A stretch of DNA of 64,000 bases from Flavobacterium psychraerolatum (lineage in GTDB: Bacteria; Bacteroidota; Bacteroidia; Flavobacteriales; Flavobacteriaceae), in NCBI RefSeq assembly GCF_025960985.1, contig NZ_JAOQMX010000003.1, positions 108,512 to 172,511 on the forward strand. The letters run 5' to 3'. A model generated the notes under the pieces. The model was not told the DNA's origin, made no database searches, and saw only the letters and a program-made list of their open reading frames with translations. Shown one piece after another: positions 1 through 8,586 of this stretch (its first letter is position 1; each line of letters begins with the position of its first letter). The position numbers and the translations under genes were made by a program.

Positions 1-2063
1 TTTTCCAAAAATTTTTGTTCTTGCGGATCGTTGGAAACGCCATAAATCCCAATGCCTAGTCGTACCATATTGAATTGTGCTTCTGGAAAATTACTAATGC
101 CTGAAGTGTTCAAAATATGACGGATCGGATTAATCTGCAACTCAGATGTTATTTGACTCGAAAGTTCATCAAAAAGCCGAATCTGGCCTTTGGCAAATTC
201 ATACTGTTTTTTATCATCGCTAGTAGCCATGTGCGATAAAATACTTTTGACTTGCACAGTGTGACTTACTTTCAAAATCTGAATTAATTCGGGGATATCT
301 TTTCGTTCAAACCCCAAACGGTGCATCCCAGTATCGATTTTGATATGAATCGGAAAGTTTTTAATTTTTTTACTTTCTGCTATTTTTAAAAAATTTTTCA
401 AACCCCGTAAACTGTAAATTTCTGGTTCTAATTGGTATTGAATAATAGACGAAAAACTAGTACTCTCTGGATTTAATACCATAATAGGCAAACGAATTCC
501 GTCATTTTTTAATGAAATTCCCTCATCAGCGAAAGCTACACCCAAATAATCGACTTGATGGTGTTCCAGCAAACTTGCAATTTCAAGTCCGCCGTTACCA
601 TAGCCAAAAGCTTTGACCATGACCATAATTTTGACCTTTGGCTTTAATTTGGCTTTAAAAAAATTCAAATTATCACTCAAAGCATTCAGGTTAATTTCGA
701 GAACAGTTTCATGTTTTTTTTGCTCCAAAACGGCTACAACTTCTTCAAATTCAAAACTTCGTGCACCTTTCACCAAAATGGTTTCATTCGAAAAATCTAG
801 ATTTGAAAAATCGGCTAAAAAATCGGCTGTATCAGTGTAAGTAATACAATTGACAAATCGATCTTTGAAAGCCGAAATTGTTGTACCTATTCCGATCACA
901 CGCTGAATATGATTGGCAACTACCAATTTGGCGACTTGGCTATACAAAGCTTCCTCCGTTAAACCACTTTGAAAAATATCTGAAAGTATAAGTGTTTTCT
1001 TTTGGAATTTATTTTGACTTTCTAAAAAATCCAATGCTATTTTCAATGATTGAAAATCAGAGCTGTAACTATCATCAATCAAGTTGCAATTATTGATTCC
1101 GTTTTTTACTTCCAAACGCATTTCTACAGGATACAACATCGCCATTCGGGTCTCAATGATTGCAGCGTCATAGTTCATATATAATAAAACCATCAGACAC
1201 GATATAGCATTTTCAACGGAAGCCATATCTTCGAATGGAATTTCGATATCAAAATATTTTCCGTTATATCGATAACTAATAGTTGTTTTTTGATTCAAAA
1301 TGATTGTTTTCGAAATAAAAACTGCAGCCGTATCATCGTCAAAACTCCAACTGAATGTTTTTATATTTTTCGAAAGTAAAGCATCTACTTTTTGGTCTTT
1401 CTTGTAGATCAAAACAGCGGCACTCTTAAATAGTTTTAATTTTTCACTTATTTTTTGATGAGTATTTTCAAAACCCACATCATGCGAAGTTCCTATATTG
1501 GTCAAAACACCAATAGTAGGTTTCACGATAGGCTCCAGCTTTTCCATTTCTGCAACGGTAGAAATTCCAACTTCAAAAATCCCCAAATTGTGCATCTCAT
1601 TGATTCCTATCACAGACAGAGGGACCCCGACTTGCGAGTTAAAACTTTTTGGAGAACGAATGATATTAAAATCTGGACTCAATAAGAAATTCAGCCACTC
1701 TTTTACAATTGTTTTTCCGTTACTTCCCGTAATTCCAATTACCGGAAAATGAAATAATCCACGGTAATATATGGCAAACTTCTGCAAGGCAACCAAGGTA
1801 TTGTCTACCACCAAAAAATGGGCTTTATTTTCTAATCCATCTGGAATATATGTCACTACAAAATTACGTACACCTCCAGCGATCAAGTCCTTTATATAGA
1901 GATGTCCATCATTATTTGGACCTATTAACGAAAAGAACAAGGTATTGGCTCCATTATGAGAAGATCGGCTATCAATGGAAACATGATCGATCATCACGTC
2001 ATTGATATCTGTTGTGCAACTTGCCGAAAAAACAGAAATAATATTTTTTAATAGTATGCTCAT
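1..2063 (-). CDS. murF-alr: Bifunctional MurF / alanine racemase (3' end outside window)
   Basis: The N-terminal part is UDP-N-acetylmuramoyl-tripeptide:D-Ala-D-Ala ligase (MurF), which adds D-Ala-D-Ala to the cytoplasmic peptidoglycan precursor; the C-terminal part is a PLP-dependent alanine racemase that supplies D-Ala. Reading the minus strand from the ATG at 2063 gives MSILLKNIISVFSASC, then an ATP-binding loop GITGSNGKTIVKEWL and a MurF-like stretch with FEVGIST and LTNIGTSH. Further on is MVKAFGYGNGG, where K is the expected PLP lysine of alanine racemase, followed by YLGVAFADEG. This fusion is common in Bacteroidota. The frame stays open to base 1, so the racemase C-terminus is missing from the window. 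The gene is oriented away from its right neighbour. I am confident of both activities by family. Confidence 0.9.
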   Translation of the reverse strand, partial: MSILLKNIISVFSASCTTDINDVMIDHVSIDSRSSHNGANTLFFSLIGPNNDGHLYIKDLIAGGVRNFVVTYIPDGLENKAHFLVVDNTLVALQKFAIYYRGLFHFPVIGITGSNGKTIVKEWLNFLLSPDFNIIRSPKSFNSQVGVPLSVIGINEMHNLGIFEVGISTVAEMEKLEPIVKPTIGVLTNIGTSHDVGFENTHQKISEKLKLFKSAAVLIYKKDQKVDALLSKNIKTFSWSFDDDTAAVFISKTIILNQKTTISYRYNGKYFDIEIPFEDMASVENAISCLMVLLYMNYDAAIIETRMAMLYPVEMRLEVKNGINNCNLIDDSYSSDFQSLKIALDFLESQNKFQKKTLILSDIFQSGLTEEALYSQVAKLVVANHIQRVIGIGTTISAFKDRFVNCITYTDTADFLADFSNLDFSNETILVKGARSFEFEEVVAVLEQKKHETVLEINLNALSDNLNFFKAKLKPKVKIMVMVKAFGYGNGGLEIASLLEHHQVDYLGVAFADEGISLKNDGIRLPIMVLNPESTSFSSIIQYQLEPEIYSLRGLKNFLKIAESKKIKNFPIHIKIDTGMHRLGFERKDIPELIQILKVSHTVQVKSILSHMATSDDKKQYEFAKGQIRLFDELSSQITSELQINPIRHILNTSGISNFPEAQFNMVRLGIGIYGVSNDPQEQKFLE

Positions 2064-2310
2064 GGTCTTTATATAAACTACGTCAAAAATAACACTTCTT
2101 ACTCATTTCTTGATTAGCCAATTCTTTTATTTCAAAAAAACTCCAAATTCTTTACAGATAGCATTCATGAACAAAGTTGCTCAAACCTATTTTTAATTCT
2201 AGTGATAAAGTAAAAAAACTAAGCTAAATTTCATTTCTTACCTATCTAATTTTTAATAAATTATACAACCAAATCCCCACTCATGACATAGTATCATCAA
2301 ACAATTTTAT

Positions 2311-2318
2311 TATATTTG
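2311..2318 (+). promoter_or_regulatory. Candidate -7 promoter box (TAnnTTTG)
   Basis: TATATTTG matches the Bacteroidota sigma-A -7 box. It lies 24 bases upstream of the TTG start at 2342. No clear -33 TTTG is seen at the expected distance. Confidence 0.45.
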
Positions 2319-2341
2319 TAAGGCTAACCAATACCACCACA

Positions 2342-2947
2342 TTGAAAAAATTTCTCACTTTCATTTCGTATCTCTTTCATCCGTTATTCATACCGCTCTA
2401 CGCTACTTTTTTTTACGTATTTGCTAATCATTCGACAGCAATTACTAAAGAAAAATTACTCATATTTCTTCAAATAATCGTTGTTACTATTATTTTACCA
2501 TTACTCGTCTTTATGCTATTGCGTTCCATAGGTAAAATAGGCTCTGTAATGGCACCAAAAATAGGAGAACGCAAAATCCCTTTATTAATACAATCCTTTT
2601 TGATTATACTATTAGTCAAAAAAGGAATTACAATTGAGCGCTATCCAGAGTTTCATTTCTTCTTTCTTGGGGCTCTATTCAGTTCGCTTACTGCTTTAAT
2701 TTTACTATTTCTCAAGACCAAGGCGAGCCTTCATATGATCGGAATAAGTGCATTAACGGTTTTTGTTTTTGGCTTGAGTATTCATTTCCACACCCAAAAT
2801 ACTTTCTGGATTGGTTTTTTAATTTTTATGAATGGTGCAGTAGCATCGTCACGACTTGAAATGAAAGCACATACCTCAAGAGAGTTAACCATTGGACTCT
2901 TTATTGGTAGTATTCCACAACTGTTATTCCTGTTTGTCTGGTTATAG
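2342..2947 (+). CDS. Polytopic membrane protein with PAP2-phosphatase-like motifs
   Basis: A 201-residue protein with about five or six hydrophobic membrane segments in the inner membrane. The order KIGERKIP (about residue 77), SLHMIG (about 130) and SRLEMKAHTSRE (about 170) resembles a worn form of the three PAP2 signatures (KX6RP, PSGH, SRX5HX3D), with E in place of the last D. It may therefore be a lipid phosphatase such as an undecaprenyl-PP or phosphatidate phosphatase, or a non-catalytic relative. The start is TTG, since no in-frame ATG occurs near it, and the deduced N-terminus MKKFLTFISYLFHP suits a membrane protein. It converges with the barrel gene to its right and overlaps it by a few bases. 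The family assignment is an inference from motifs only. Confidence 0.6.
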   Translation: MKKFLTFISYLFHPLFIPLYATFFYVFANHSTAITKEKLLIFLQIIVVTIILPLLVFMLLRSIGKIGSVMAPKIGERKIPLLIQSFLIILLVKKGITIERYPEFHFFFLGALFSSLTALILLFLKTKASLHMIGISALTVFVFGLSIHFHTQNTFWIGFLIFMNGAVASSRLEMKAHTSRELTIGLFIGSIPQLLFLFVWL

Positions 2948-3643
2948 GATATAGAAAATAACCCCCAAATTGAGGGCATTCAAATTCAGTTTTTCATTCG
3001 AAATATCTGCTGATTTGAAAAGAGAATTCAAACCATAATAGGCATAAATATTGAACGTATTGTAACCTGTGGCCAAATACAATCCATACTGTAATTTCTC
3101 AAAATCTTTATTATTATTAATGACTATTTTGGAGTTATTTACTTCTGAAACATAACGATTAGAAACCAAATAACTAAATTTTACCCCACCATAAATACGC
3201 CAAAATTTATAGGATTCGTAGGTGGAAGTACGCCAACGAAACTCAATTGGAACATCTACGTACAGTTGAGAAAAACGGTTTTTACTGTAATCCGAAGCTG
3301 AAGCAAAAACCGAGTACGTATTGGTTTGTCCCGATTGACGAATTTTTATATTTTGAATGTTATTATTGTAGGTAAATCCCAAACCCGTGGCAAATGCAAT
3401 ATTTCTCTTTTTATTGACTGGCATATCTCTCAAAAAACCGGCTGAAAAACCAGTACTAAATTTACTTTGGTTTAAATTTGCAGGACCGTTTTGTAAAGTA
3501 TTAAAGGTGAAACCAAAATAAAACTGATCTTCACGATAAAGTGAATCTACCACAACTAAAGTTGGTTTTTCTTCGTCTATGTCTTCCTGTGCAGATAGGT
3601 TAAAAAACGAAAACATAAATAGTAAAATCGGTAGTTGTCGCAT
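2942..3643 (-). CDS. PorT-family outer-membrane beta-barrel protein
   Basis: A 233-residue protein with a signal peptide ending near LSAQ (residue 19), a short acidic linker, and alternating amphipathic strands ending in an aromatic-rich C-terminus (LGVIFYIL), as in small outer-membrane beta-barrels. The segment GFLRDMPVNKKRNIAFATG is typical of Bacteroidota proteins annotated as PorT family. PorT itself is an outer-membrane component needed for type IX secretion, but I cannot tell whether this is true PorT or a paralogue; the context (no ubiE neighbour) does not favour the former. It is transcribed alone, convergent with the PAP2-like gene. Confidence 0.65.
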   Translation of the reverse strand: MRQLPILLFMFSFFNLSAQEDIDEEKPTLVVVDSLYREDQFYFGFTFNTLQNGPANLNQSKFSTGFSAGFLRDMPVNKKRNIAFATGLGFTYNNNIQNIKIRQSGQTNTYSVFASASDYSKNRFSQLYVDVPIEFRWRTSTYESYKFWRIYGGVKFSYLVSNRYVSEVNNSKIVINNNKDFEKLQYGLYLATGYNTFNIYAYYGLNSLFKSADISNEKLNLNALNLGVIFYIL

Positions 3644-3821
3644 TATAGAGTTATATTATAGAATAAATAAAAATCATTTTTGTTGAGTCCTTTTTTCTTT
3701 TTAAGATATTCTATCTAAGGTTATCATTAATAGAGCCAACGAAATGCAAATATAAATATTTAAAAGTACCTTTTCTAACTTATCAAATTTCAATTACCTT
3801 TCACTTACAAGTCAAAACACT

Positions 3822-3829
3822 TATATTTG
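3822..3829 (+). promoter_or_regulatory. Candidate -7 box of the aldose epimerase gene
   Basis: TATATTTG matches TAnnTTTG. It overlaps the upstream in-frame TTG at 3827, so transcription would begin after that codon. This supports the ATG at 3851 as the real start. Confidence 0.5.
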
Positions 3830-3850
3830 ACTATACTTTACTCCTTTATT

Positions 3851-5014
3851 ATGCGATTTTCACTTTACATACTTTTACTAACAATGCTTTTCGGTTGTGG
3901 TAAAAAAACTTTCAAGACAGATCAAGTCCAACTTAAGCCTTTAAAAGCAAAAATTGATCCCGCTCATTTTGAGTCCATTATTGATGGAAAAAAAACACAT
4001 TTGTATGTGTTGCGAAATAAAAACGGAATCGAAATTACCTTTACCAATTACGGGCAACGGCTTGTTTCCTTAATGGTTCCCGACCAAAACGGAAAATTTG
4101 AAGATATTGTCTTGGGTTTTAATACTCTCGAAGATTACAAAAATCCGAAAGCAAAATATATTGGAGCTATCATTGGCCGCTCTGCCAACCGCATCGCCAA
4201 TGGAGAATTTACTGTACATCAAAATAAATATACACTTACGGTAAATAATGGTAAAAACCATTCTCACGGAGGTAATAACGGTTATAACAACCAAGTCTGG
4301 GATGCAGTACAACTGGCTTCCAACCAAATAGAATTCTCCCGTCTTTCACCAGATGGAGAAGAAGGTTACCCTGGGAATCTACAAGTCACTACCAAATACA
4401 CTTTGACCAATTCAAACGAACTTATCATAGATTACAGTGCAACTACAGACAAGAGTACAATTGTAAATCTCACTAATCATTCGTTCTTTAATCTATCTGG
4501 TGAAGGAAACGGCAATGTCAACGATCATATTTTGATGATTAATGCCAATAATTACACTCCACTTAACGCTGACCAAATTCCAATTGGCGAAATTACTTCA
4601 GTACAAGGTTCTCCATTTGACTTTAGAGTTCCAAAAGCTATTGGTCAAGATCTACACCAACAAAACCAACAACTTACAATTGCCAGTGGTTACGACCAAA
4701 ACTACGTTTTGAATAACAGCCCGAAAAACAAAAACGGTCTTGTATTTGCCGCCAAAATTACCCAACCCAAAAACGGTCGAACGCTTGAGATTTACACCAA
4801 CGAACCTGGCTTACAATTTTATGAAAGCAATTATTTTGACGGTTCACTCATTGGTAAAAGTGGTAAGGCTTATCTTTACAGAGGGGCATTCTGTCTGGAA
4901 TCACAGCATTTTCCTGATGCACCGAACCAAGGTAATTTTACCAAAACCACCTTAGAACCAGGACAAACATACCATTCTACCTGTGTATATACATTTGGAA
5001 TACTATCAAAATAG
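3851..5014 (+). CDS. galM: Aldose 1-epimerase (mutarotase), lipoprotein
   Basis: Interconverts the alpha and beta anomers of free aldoses. From the ATG at 3851 the protein is 387 residues and begins MRFSLYILLLTMLFGCGKK, a lipoprotein signal with lipobox LFGC, so it is predicted to be an outer-membrane or periplasmic lipoprotein rather than cytosolic. Family marks include IGRSANRIANG, the substrate-binding HSHGG, the catalytic histidine in NLTNHSFFNLSG and the catalytic glutamate in LESQHFPDAPN near the end. A longer in-frame start (TTG 3827) would sit inside the likely promoter and spoil the signal peptide. It faces the glycan-degradation gene to its right and may process released sugars, though its galactose specificity is not shown by the sequence. 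Confidence 0.88.
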   Translation: MRFSLYILLLTMLFGCGKKTFKTDQVQLKPLKAKIDPAHFESIIDGKKTHLYVLRNKNGIEITFTNYGQRLVSLMVPDQNGKFEDIVLGFNTLEDYKNPKAKYIGAIIGRSANRIANGEFTVHQNKYTLTVNNGKNHSHGGNNGYNNQVWDAVQLASNQIEFSRLSPDGEEGYPGNLQVTTKYTLTNSNELIIDYSATTDKSTIVNLTNHSFFNLSGEGNGNVNDHILMINANNYTPLNADQIPIGEITSVQGSPFDFRVPKAIGQDLHQQNQQLTIASGYDQNYVLNNSPKNKNGLVFAAKITQPKNGRTLEIYTNEPGLQFYESNYFDGSLIGKSGKAYLYRGAFCLESQHFPDAPNQGNFTKTTLEPGQTYHSTCVYTFGILSK

Positions 5015-5202
5015 GATAACTACTCTTGTCCTGTTCGTGCTACTTTGCTGTGGTCTATAATTTGTCCTTATTATTAGTCCTTAAAATAGGTGGTCTTTAC
5101 CTAATTAACCTTTTCAGGCAAACTCAAGCTTTACTACATACATAAGTGCTAACCAACTTCAGATAATCTTGAATTAAATAATTCATATACTTTATAATAA
5201 AC

Positions 5203-5236
5203 AAAAACCTCGAAATCCAATAATTTCGAGGTTTTT
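5203..5236 (-). terminator. Rho-independent terminator
   Basis: Stem AAAACCTCGAAAT / ATTTCGAGGTTTT with a short loop and T runs on both sides, between the convergent galM and propeller genes. It can serve both strands; on the minus strand it lies just after the stop of the 952-residue gene. Confidence 0.8.
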
Positions 5237-5262
5237 ATTATAAGCGTAATAAAGTTTTTGGA

Positions 5263-8121
5263 CTATAATTCATCTTCTAATTCTATATCGATGAAACGAA
5301 ATCCTCCCATTGGGATATCAATTCCAACTGTAGAATTAGTAGTTCCTTTAAATTCTTCGTTGTTCAAAATATCTTTCATCTTCTTCACTTTGATGTTATT
5401 AATTTTAACGATTGCTTTGGCATTGTTTGGATTGATATATCCGTTTTCAACCAATGTCAAACGCAGTTGTTTTGGCCCTACTTGCGCAACAACCCAACCT
5501 ACATTTCCAGAAACCGTAATCGGAATCAAGGCCGCGCTTTTCTTAATATCCTCTTCAATCACTTTGTAATATTCATTTGGAGCATAGGTCGTTTTTCCGT
5601 CCGCAGAAAAATAGTTCTTACCATCTGAATAATATTCTTTCGTAATGTTTTTGTACCATGGATGAATGTTGTCGACCAATGGTTTCCTAAATGCATTTTT
5701 ATCGGCAAAAACACCTAGTTGTGGGGGCGTAATCAAAACCATCCCGTTACTATATTTCGGAATAAAGTTCAATCTTCTTTCGGTTGCACCTGCAGCATAT
5801 CTTGAAAAATCCCATTCGGTTAATGGCGCTCCTGGCCATGTTCCGTTTAATCTACTGAAAGCGAAAGGTTCACTGTCTTTTTTATCTTTATCAAAAAAGG
5901 TCAACCATTTCACGTTACTCGCATCGTTAAGATACTCTTCGTCTGGATTGGCAATGCTTAAATGTACCGGCGAAAAGCTCAAAATATCAGCACGTTTTGG
6001 CACATAAATAGCACCTTGAGCCACTAAGTCCCAAAGCATACTCATGTATTCCTGATCCACTGGAAAATTATCAATAAACTGCGCTCCACTGGCAATAGAA
6101 TACACCATTGTTCTTAAAAAATGGTTCGGCAACGTTTGGTTCGAATGCTGACGTAAACGGTCAAAACTAGTATTGTCTCTAGCGCAACGTGCTCCAAAAC
6201 TATCAACGGAACCTGCAGCCCATAATCCTAATCTGGCTGTAAAACTTAATTCCATAGATTTATCGGTAGTTTCCTCCATGGCAGGAACAAACACACTAGC
6301 GTATTGCCCAGAAACCAAGGGTTGCCATTTGTCCATATACACACTTGATTGCCAAAACAAATGCTTATTACGCAGGTACAAACTACCATTTCTTGTTGAA
6401 GCATACTCAGCCAAAGGCAAGATTAAATCATTCATCACAAATGTAAATGCCTCTGAATGATCTTCCACTTCGGGGTATATAATTACTGTTTTATTACCGT
6501 TAGCCAAATCCAATCCTTTCTTGGTTGTTTCGACTTGGTACATATAAGGATCGTTACCATGACCCCCCCAATAAGAAATCCCTTTCCCATTGGACTGACT
6601 GTGTTTTTTGGCAAGTATCTCTAAGACTTGATCTTGAGTAAGTATATATTTCATTCTACCGTCACGTTTGTTTTTATACACTTCACTTGGCATCGCAGAA
6701 CGGTCCCAGTTTTCTTTATCAAAACTACCTCCGTTCAAGAATACAGGATTTTTATACTTTGATTCAATTCGATCCATAGCTTCTGCTGCACCCTCTTTTT
6801 TTCTACTTTCAGACATAAAATAAACTGTAGCCGACTCTTTTTGATAAGAAGGTTTTTCAAACTTTTTTAAATTATCTTTTATAACTTTGGTATTTGATAA
6901 TATGTCTTGTATTTTTCCTAGAGGAATTAAATTCTCGAAATCTTTCTTCCATTTTTTGTTATTAAGATCAATAATCTGAATGGCACTACCTCCACTTTGA
7001 GCACTGGCTAAAATCATTTTATTTGAATTTCGATCCATGCACATATCATTAAAAGAGAAACGTGTAGGTACTACTTCTGCTGTATTATCTTTTTCTCCTA
7101 CGTTATTGATAACGATGTCGCTTCCAAAAAGAGAAATATAAGCTTGCTTACCATTATTATTGAATACGTCTGTTTGAATGACACGATACATCCCTCTATT
7201 GAGTGATTCTTTATTTTTTACATTTTTAAAATCAACTGCTGTCAATTTTTTAGGATTTGCAATGTCAATTTTTATAAAGGTCATTCCTTTTGCTTGCGCG
7301 CCGGTACGTCCCATTAAAACTTCACTATTACCATCTAGATCCACATCGGCAATCTTTAGATCACCATAAGGACCATTCTTTTTTATTACTATCGTTTCAT
7401 AAGGTAATTTGTCCAAAGGGTTGAAAAAATAAACCGTACCGTTACCACTCATACTGTTTTGAACTCCATGTACTACCAATATTTCTTTACCATTAGCCAA
7501 TTTTGCAGGTCTCAAAAAATTGGTAATATGCAATCCGCTTGGAGGCAACTCCTTGGCAGCTTTACTGGAAGCCTTCTCTACCGAATACGTTTTGGAAGCT
7601 ATTTCACTTACCAATTGGCCTTTTGGAGATACATAATAATAACTGTTGTCATAACCGCCACAAACGACATAGGCCTTGCCTTCTTTTTTAACCACACAAA
7701 CCGAATACATAGGAGCTTCATTTTGTTTGAATTTCCATAGTAATTTTCCTTTGCTATTCAAACAATAAACAGCACCATCTGCATTTGCAACAAAAATTTC
7801 ATCAATGCCATCGTTATCAATATCACCAGTCCATAAATCATGATTCATGAAACCAGATAATTTATTCTCCCATCTTATTTCGCCATCATAGCCTACAGCC
7901 AAGACGGTACCTTCATAACTCGTACAGGCCACATAAGTGCCTTTTTTATCTACAGCAGTACGTACTTTGGTGATCGTGTATTTAGTATCAATACTAATCA
8001 CGCCCTCGTCTTTAATTGTATTTGCATATCCAATTAGGGTGCTACTTATTAATACTACCGACAAATAGATTTTCATTCGGACTAAACGGTTACTTTTCAT
8101 TTGATTTTTTAATTTAATCAT
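5263..8121 (-). CDS. Beta-propeller polysaccharide hydrolase, candidate lambda-carrageenase (GH150-like)
   Basis: A 952-residue exported protein. A signal peptide lies near MKIYLSVVLISSTLIGYA; ATGs at 8100 or 8076 are equally possible starts. Residues about 35-420 carry repeated blade-like units (YEGTVLAVGYDGEIRWENK, GDIDNDGIDEIFVANADG, DVDLDGNSEVLMG) typical of PQQ/FG-GAP beta-propellers. Residues about 430-952 form a second domain rich in aromatics and acidic groups (YWGGHGNDPYMY, IIYPEVEDHSEAF, LFWQSSVYMDKWQP). This two-part build and length resemble the lambda-carrageenase CglA of Pseudoalteromonas (about 940 residues, family GH150), which I recall from the literature but could not align. 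The neighbours are a carbohydrate-binding secreted protein and, beyond a defence block, a susCD operon, which supports a glycan role. The enzyme identity is an inference. Confidence 0.5.
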   Translation of the reverse strand: MIKLKNQMKSNRLVRMKIYLSVVLISSTLIGYANTIKDEGVISIDTKYTITKVRTAVDKKGTYVACTSYEGTVLAVGYDGEIRWENKLSGFMNHDLWTGDIDNDGIDEIFVANADGAVYCLNSKGKLLWKFKQNEAPMYSVCVVKKEGKAYVVCGGYDNSYYYVSPKGQLVSEIASKTYSVEKASSKAAKELPPSGLHITNFLRPAKLANGKEILVVHGVQNSMSGNGTVYFFNPLDKLPYETIVIKKNGPYGDLKIADVDLDGNSEVLMGRTGAQAKGMTFIKIDIANPKKLTAVDFKNVKNKESLNRGMYRVIQTDVFNNNGKQAYISLFGSDIVINNVGEKDNTAEVVPTRFSFNDMCMDRNSNKMILASAQSGGSAIQIIDLNNKKWKKDFENLIPLGKIQDILSNTKVIKDNLKKFEKPSYQKESATVYFMSESRKKEGAAEAMDRIESKYKNPVFLNGGSFDKENWDRSAMPSEVYKNKRDGRMKYILTQDQVLEILAKKHSQSNGKGISYWGGHGNDPYMYQVETTKKGLDLANGNKTVIIYPEVEDHSEAFTFVMNDLILPLAEYASTRNGSLYLRNKHLFWQSSVYMDKWQPLVSGQYASVFVPAMEETTDKSMELSFTARLGLWAAGSVDSFGARCARDNTSFDRLRQHSNQTLPNHFLRTMVYSIASGAQFIDNFPVDQEYMSMLWDLVAQGAIYVPKRADILSFSPVHLSIANPDEEYLNDASNVKWLTFFDKDKKDSEPFAFSRLNGTWPGAPLTEWDFSRYAAGATERRLNFIPKYSNGMVLITPPQLGVFADKNAFRKPLVDNIHPWYKNITKEYYSDGKNYFSADGKTTYAPNEYYKVIEEDIKKSAALIPITVSGNVGWVVAQVGPKQLRLTLVENGYINPNNAKAIVKINNIKVKKMKDILNNEEFKGTTNSTVGIDIPMGGFRFIDIELEDEL

Positions 8122-8460
8122 TGGTTATTTTGGTTAAAAGCTAGATAGCAGTTGTTTTTCACACTGCTTTTCTAGTAGCTATACCAAAATACGTCTTTTA
8201 TAATGGATGCGCTGTGTGAATGGGTAAATGAAATGTCTGTCTAAGTATATTTATTGGATTTTATAAAAAACTTTATGATCGCAGCTATTATATATAAGTC
8301 CTACTGTCCGTTCGGGCAAAGTCAAGAACCATTAGTACACTTACTTTGCTCGATCTCACAAAAGACAGTTGACTATTATACATTTATAACCAACACAGTA
8401 GAATTGGATGTTTTTCAATCCAGAGTTATCAGCTAAAATTAGCCAGCAAGTACAATACAA

Positions 8461-8501
8461 CAAAAAATGCTCCCTACAAGGAAGCATTTTTTACTTTAGA
8501 G
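8461..8501. repeat. Hairpin repeat resembling the tRNA-Ser terminator
   Basis: CAAAAAATGCTCCC, a loop, then GGAAGCATTTTTTAC and CTTTAGAG. It is strikingly like 17586-17630, just 3' of tRNA-Ser, sharing the first 14 bases, the GGAAGCATT arm and the final AGAG. It may be a common terminator type or a duplicated boundary sequence. Confidence 0.5.
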
Positions 8502-8529
8502 TGAACTGTACTTCTAAAAAAAGCATAAA

Positions 8530-8565
8530 AAAACCGCCAAACTTACTAAAAAGTTTGACGGTTTT
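8530..8565 (-). terminator. Rho-independent terminator of the T9SS protein gene
   Basis: Stem AAAACCGcCAAACTT / AAGTTTGaCGGTTTT with loop ACTAAA, 20 bases after the stop codon at 8587 on the minus strand, followed by a T run on that strand. Confidence 0.8.
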
Positions 8566-8586
8566 ATAAATATATTTAAAAGGAAA

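Larger units (their letters stand above)
8122..8586. other. Intergenic region with two hairpins, no gene seen
   Basis: 465 bases between the propeller gene and the T9SS protein gene. The right half holds two terminator hairpins. The left half must contain the promoter of the propeller gene. A 60-codon plus-strand frame at 8254-8436 has no recognisable content and I do not call it a gene. Confidence 0.5.

Noticed and set aside
1455..1752. Open frames on the plus strand opposite the murF-alr gene
   Set aside because: They are shadows of the clear MurF reading frame on the minus strand and have no domain sense.
3827..3850. Upstream TTG start for the aldose epimerase
   Set aside because: It overlaps a probable -7 box and would add residues before a complete lipoprotein signal peptide.
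8254..8436. 60-codon plus-strand frame in the spacer after the propeller gene
   Set aside because: No recognisable content, no promoter, and it overlaps the expected control region of the minus-strand gene.
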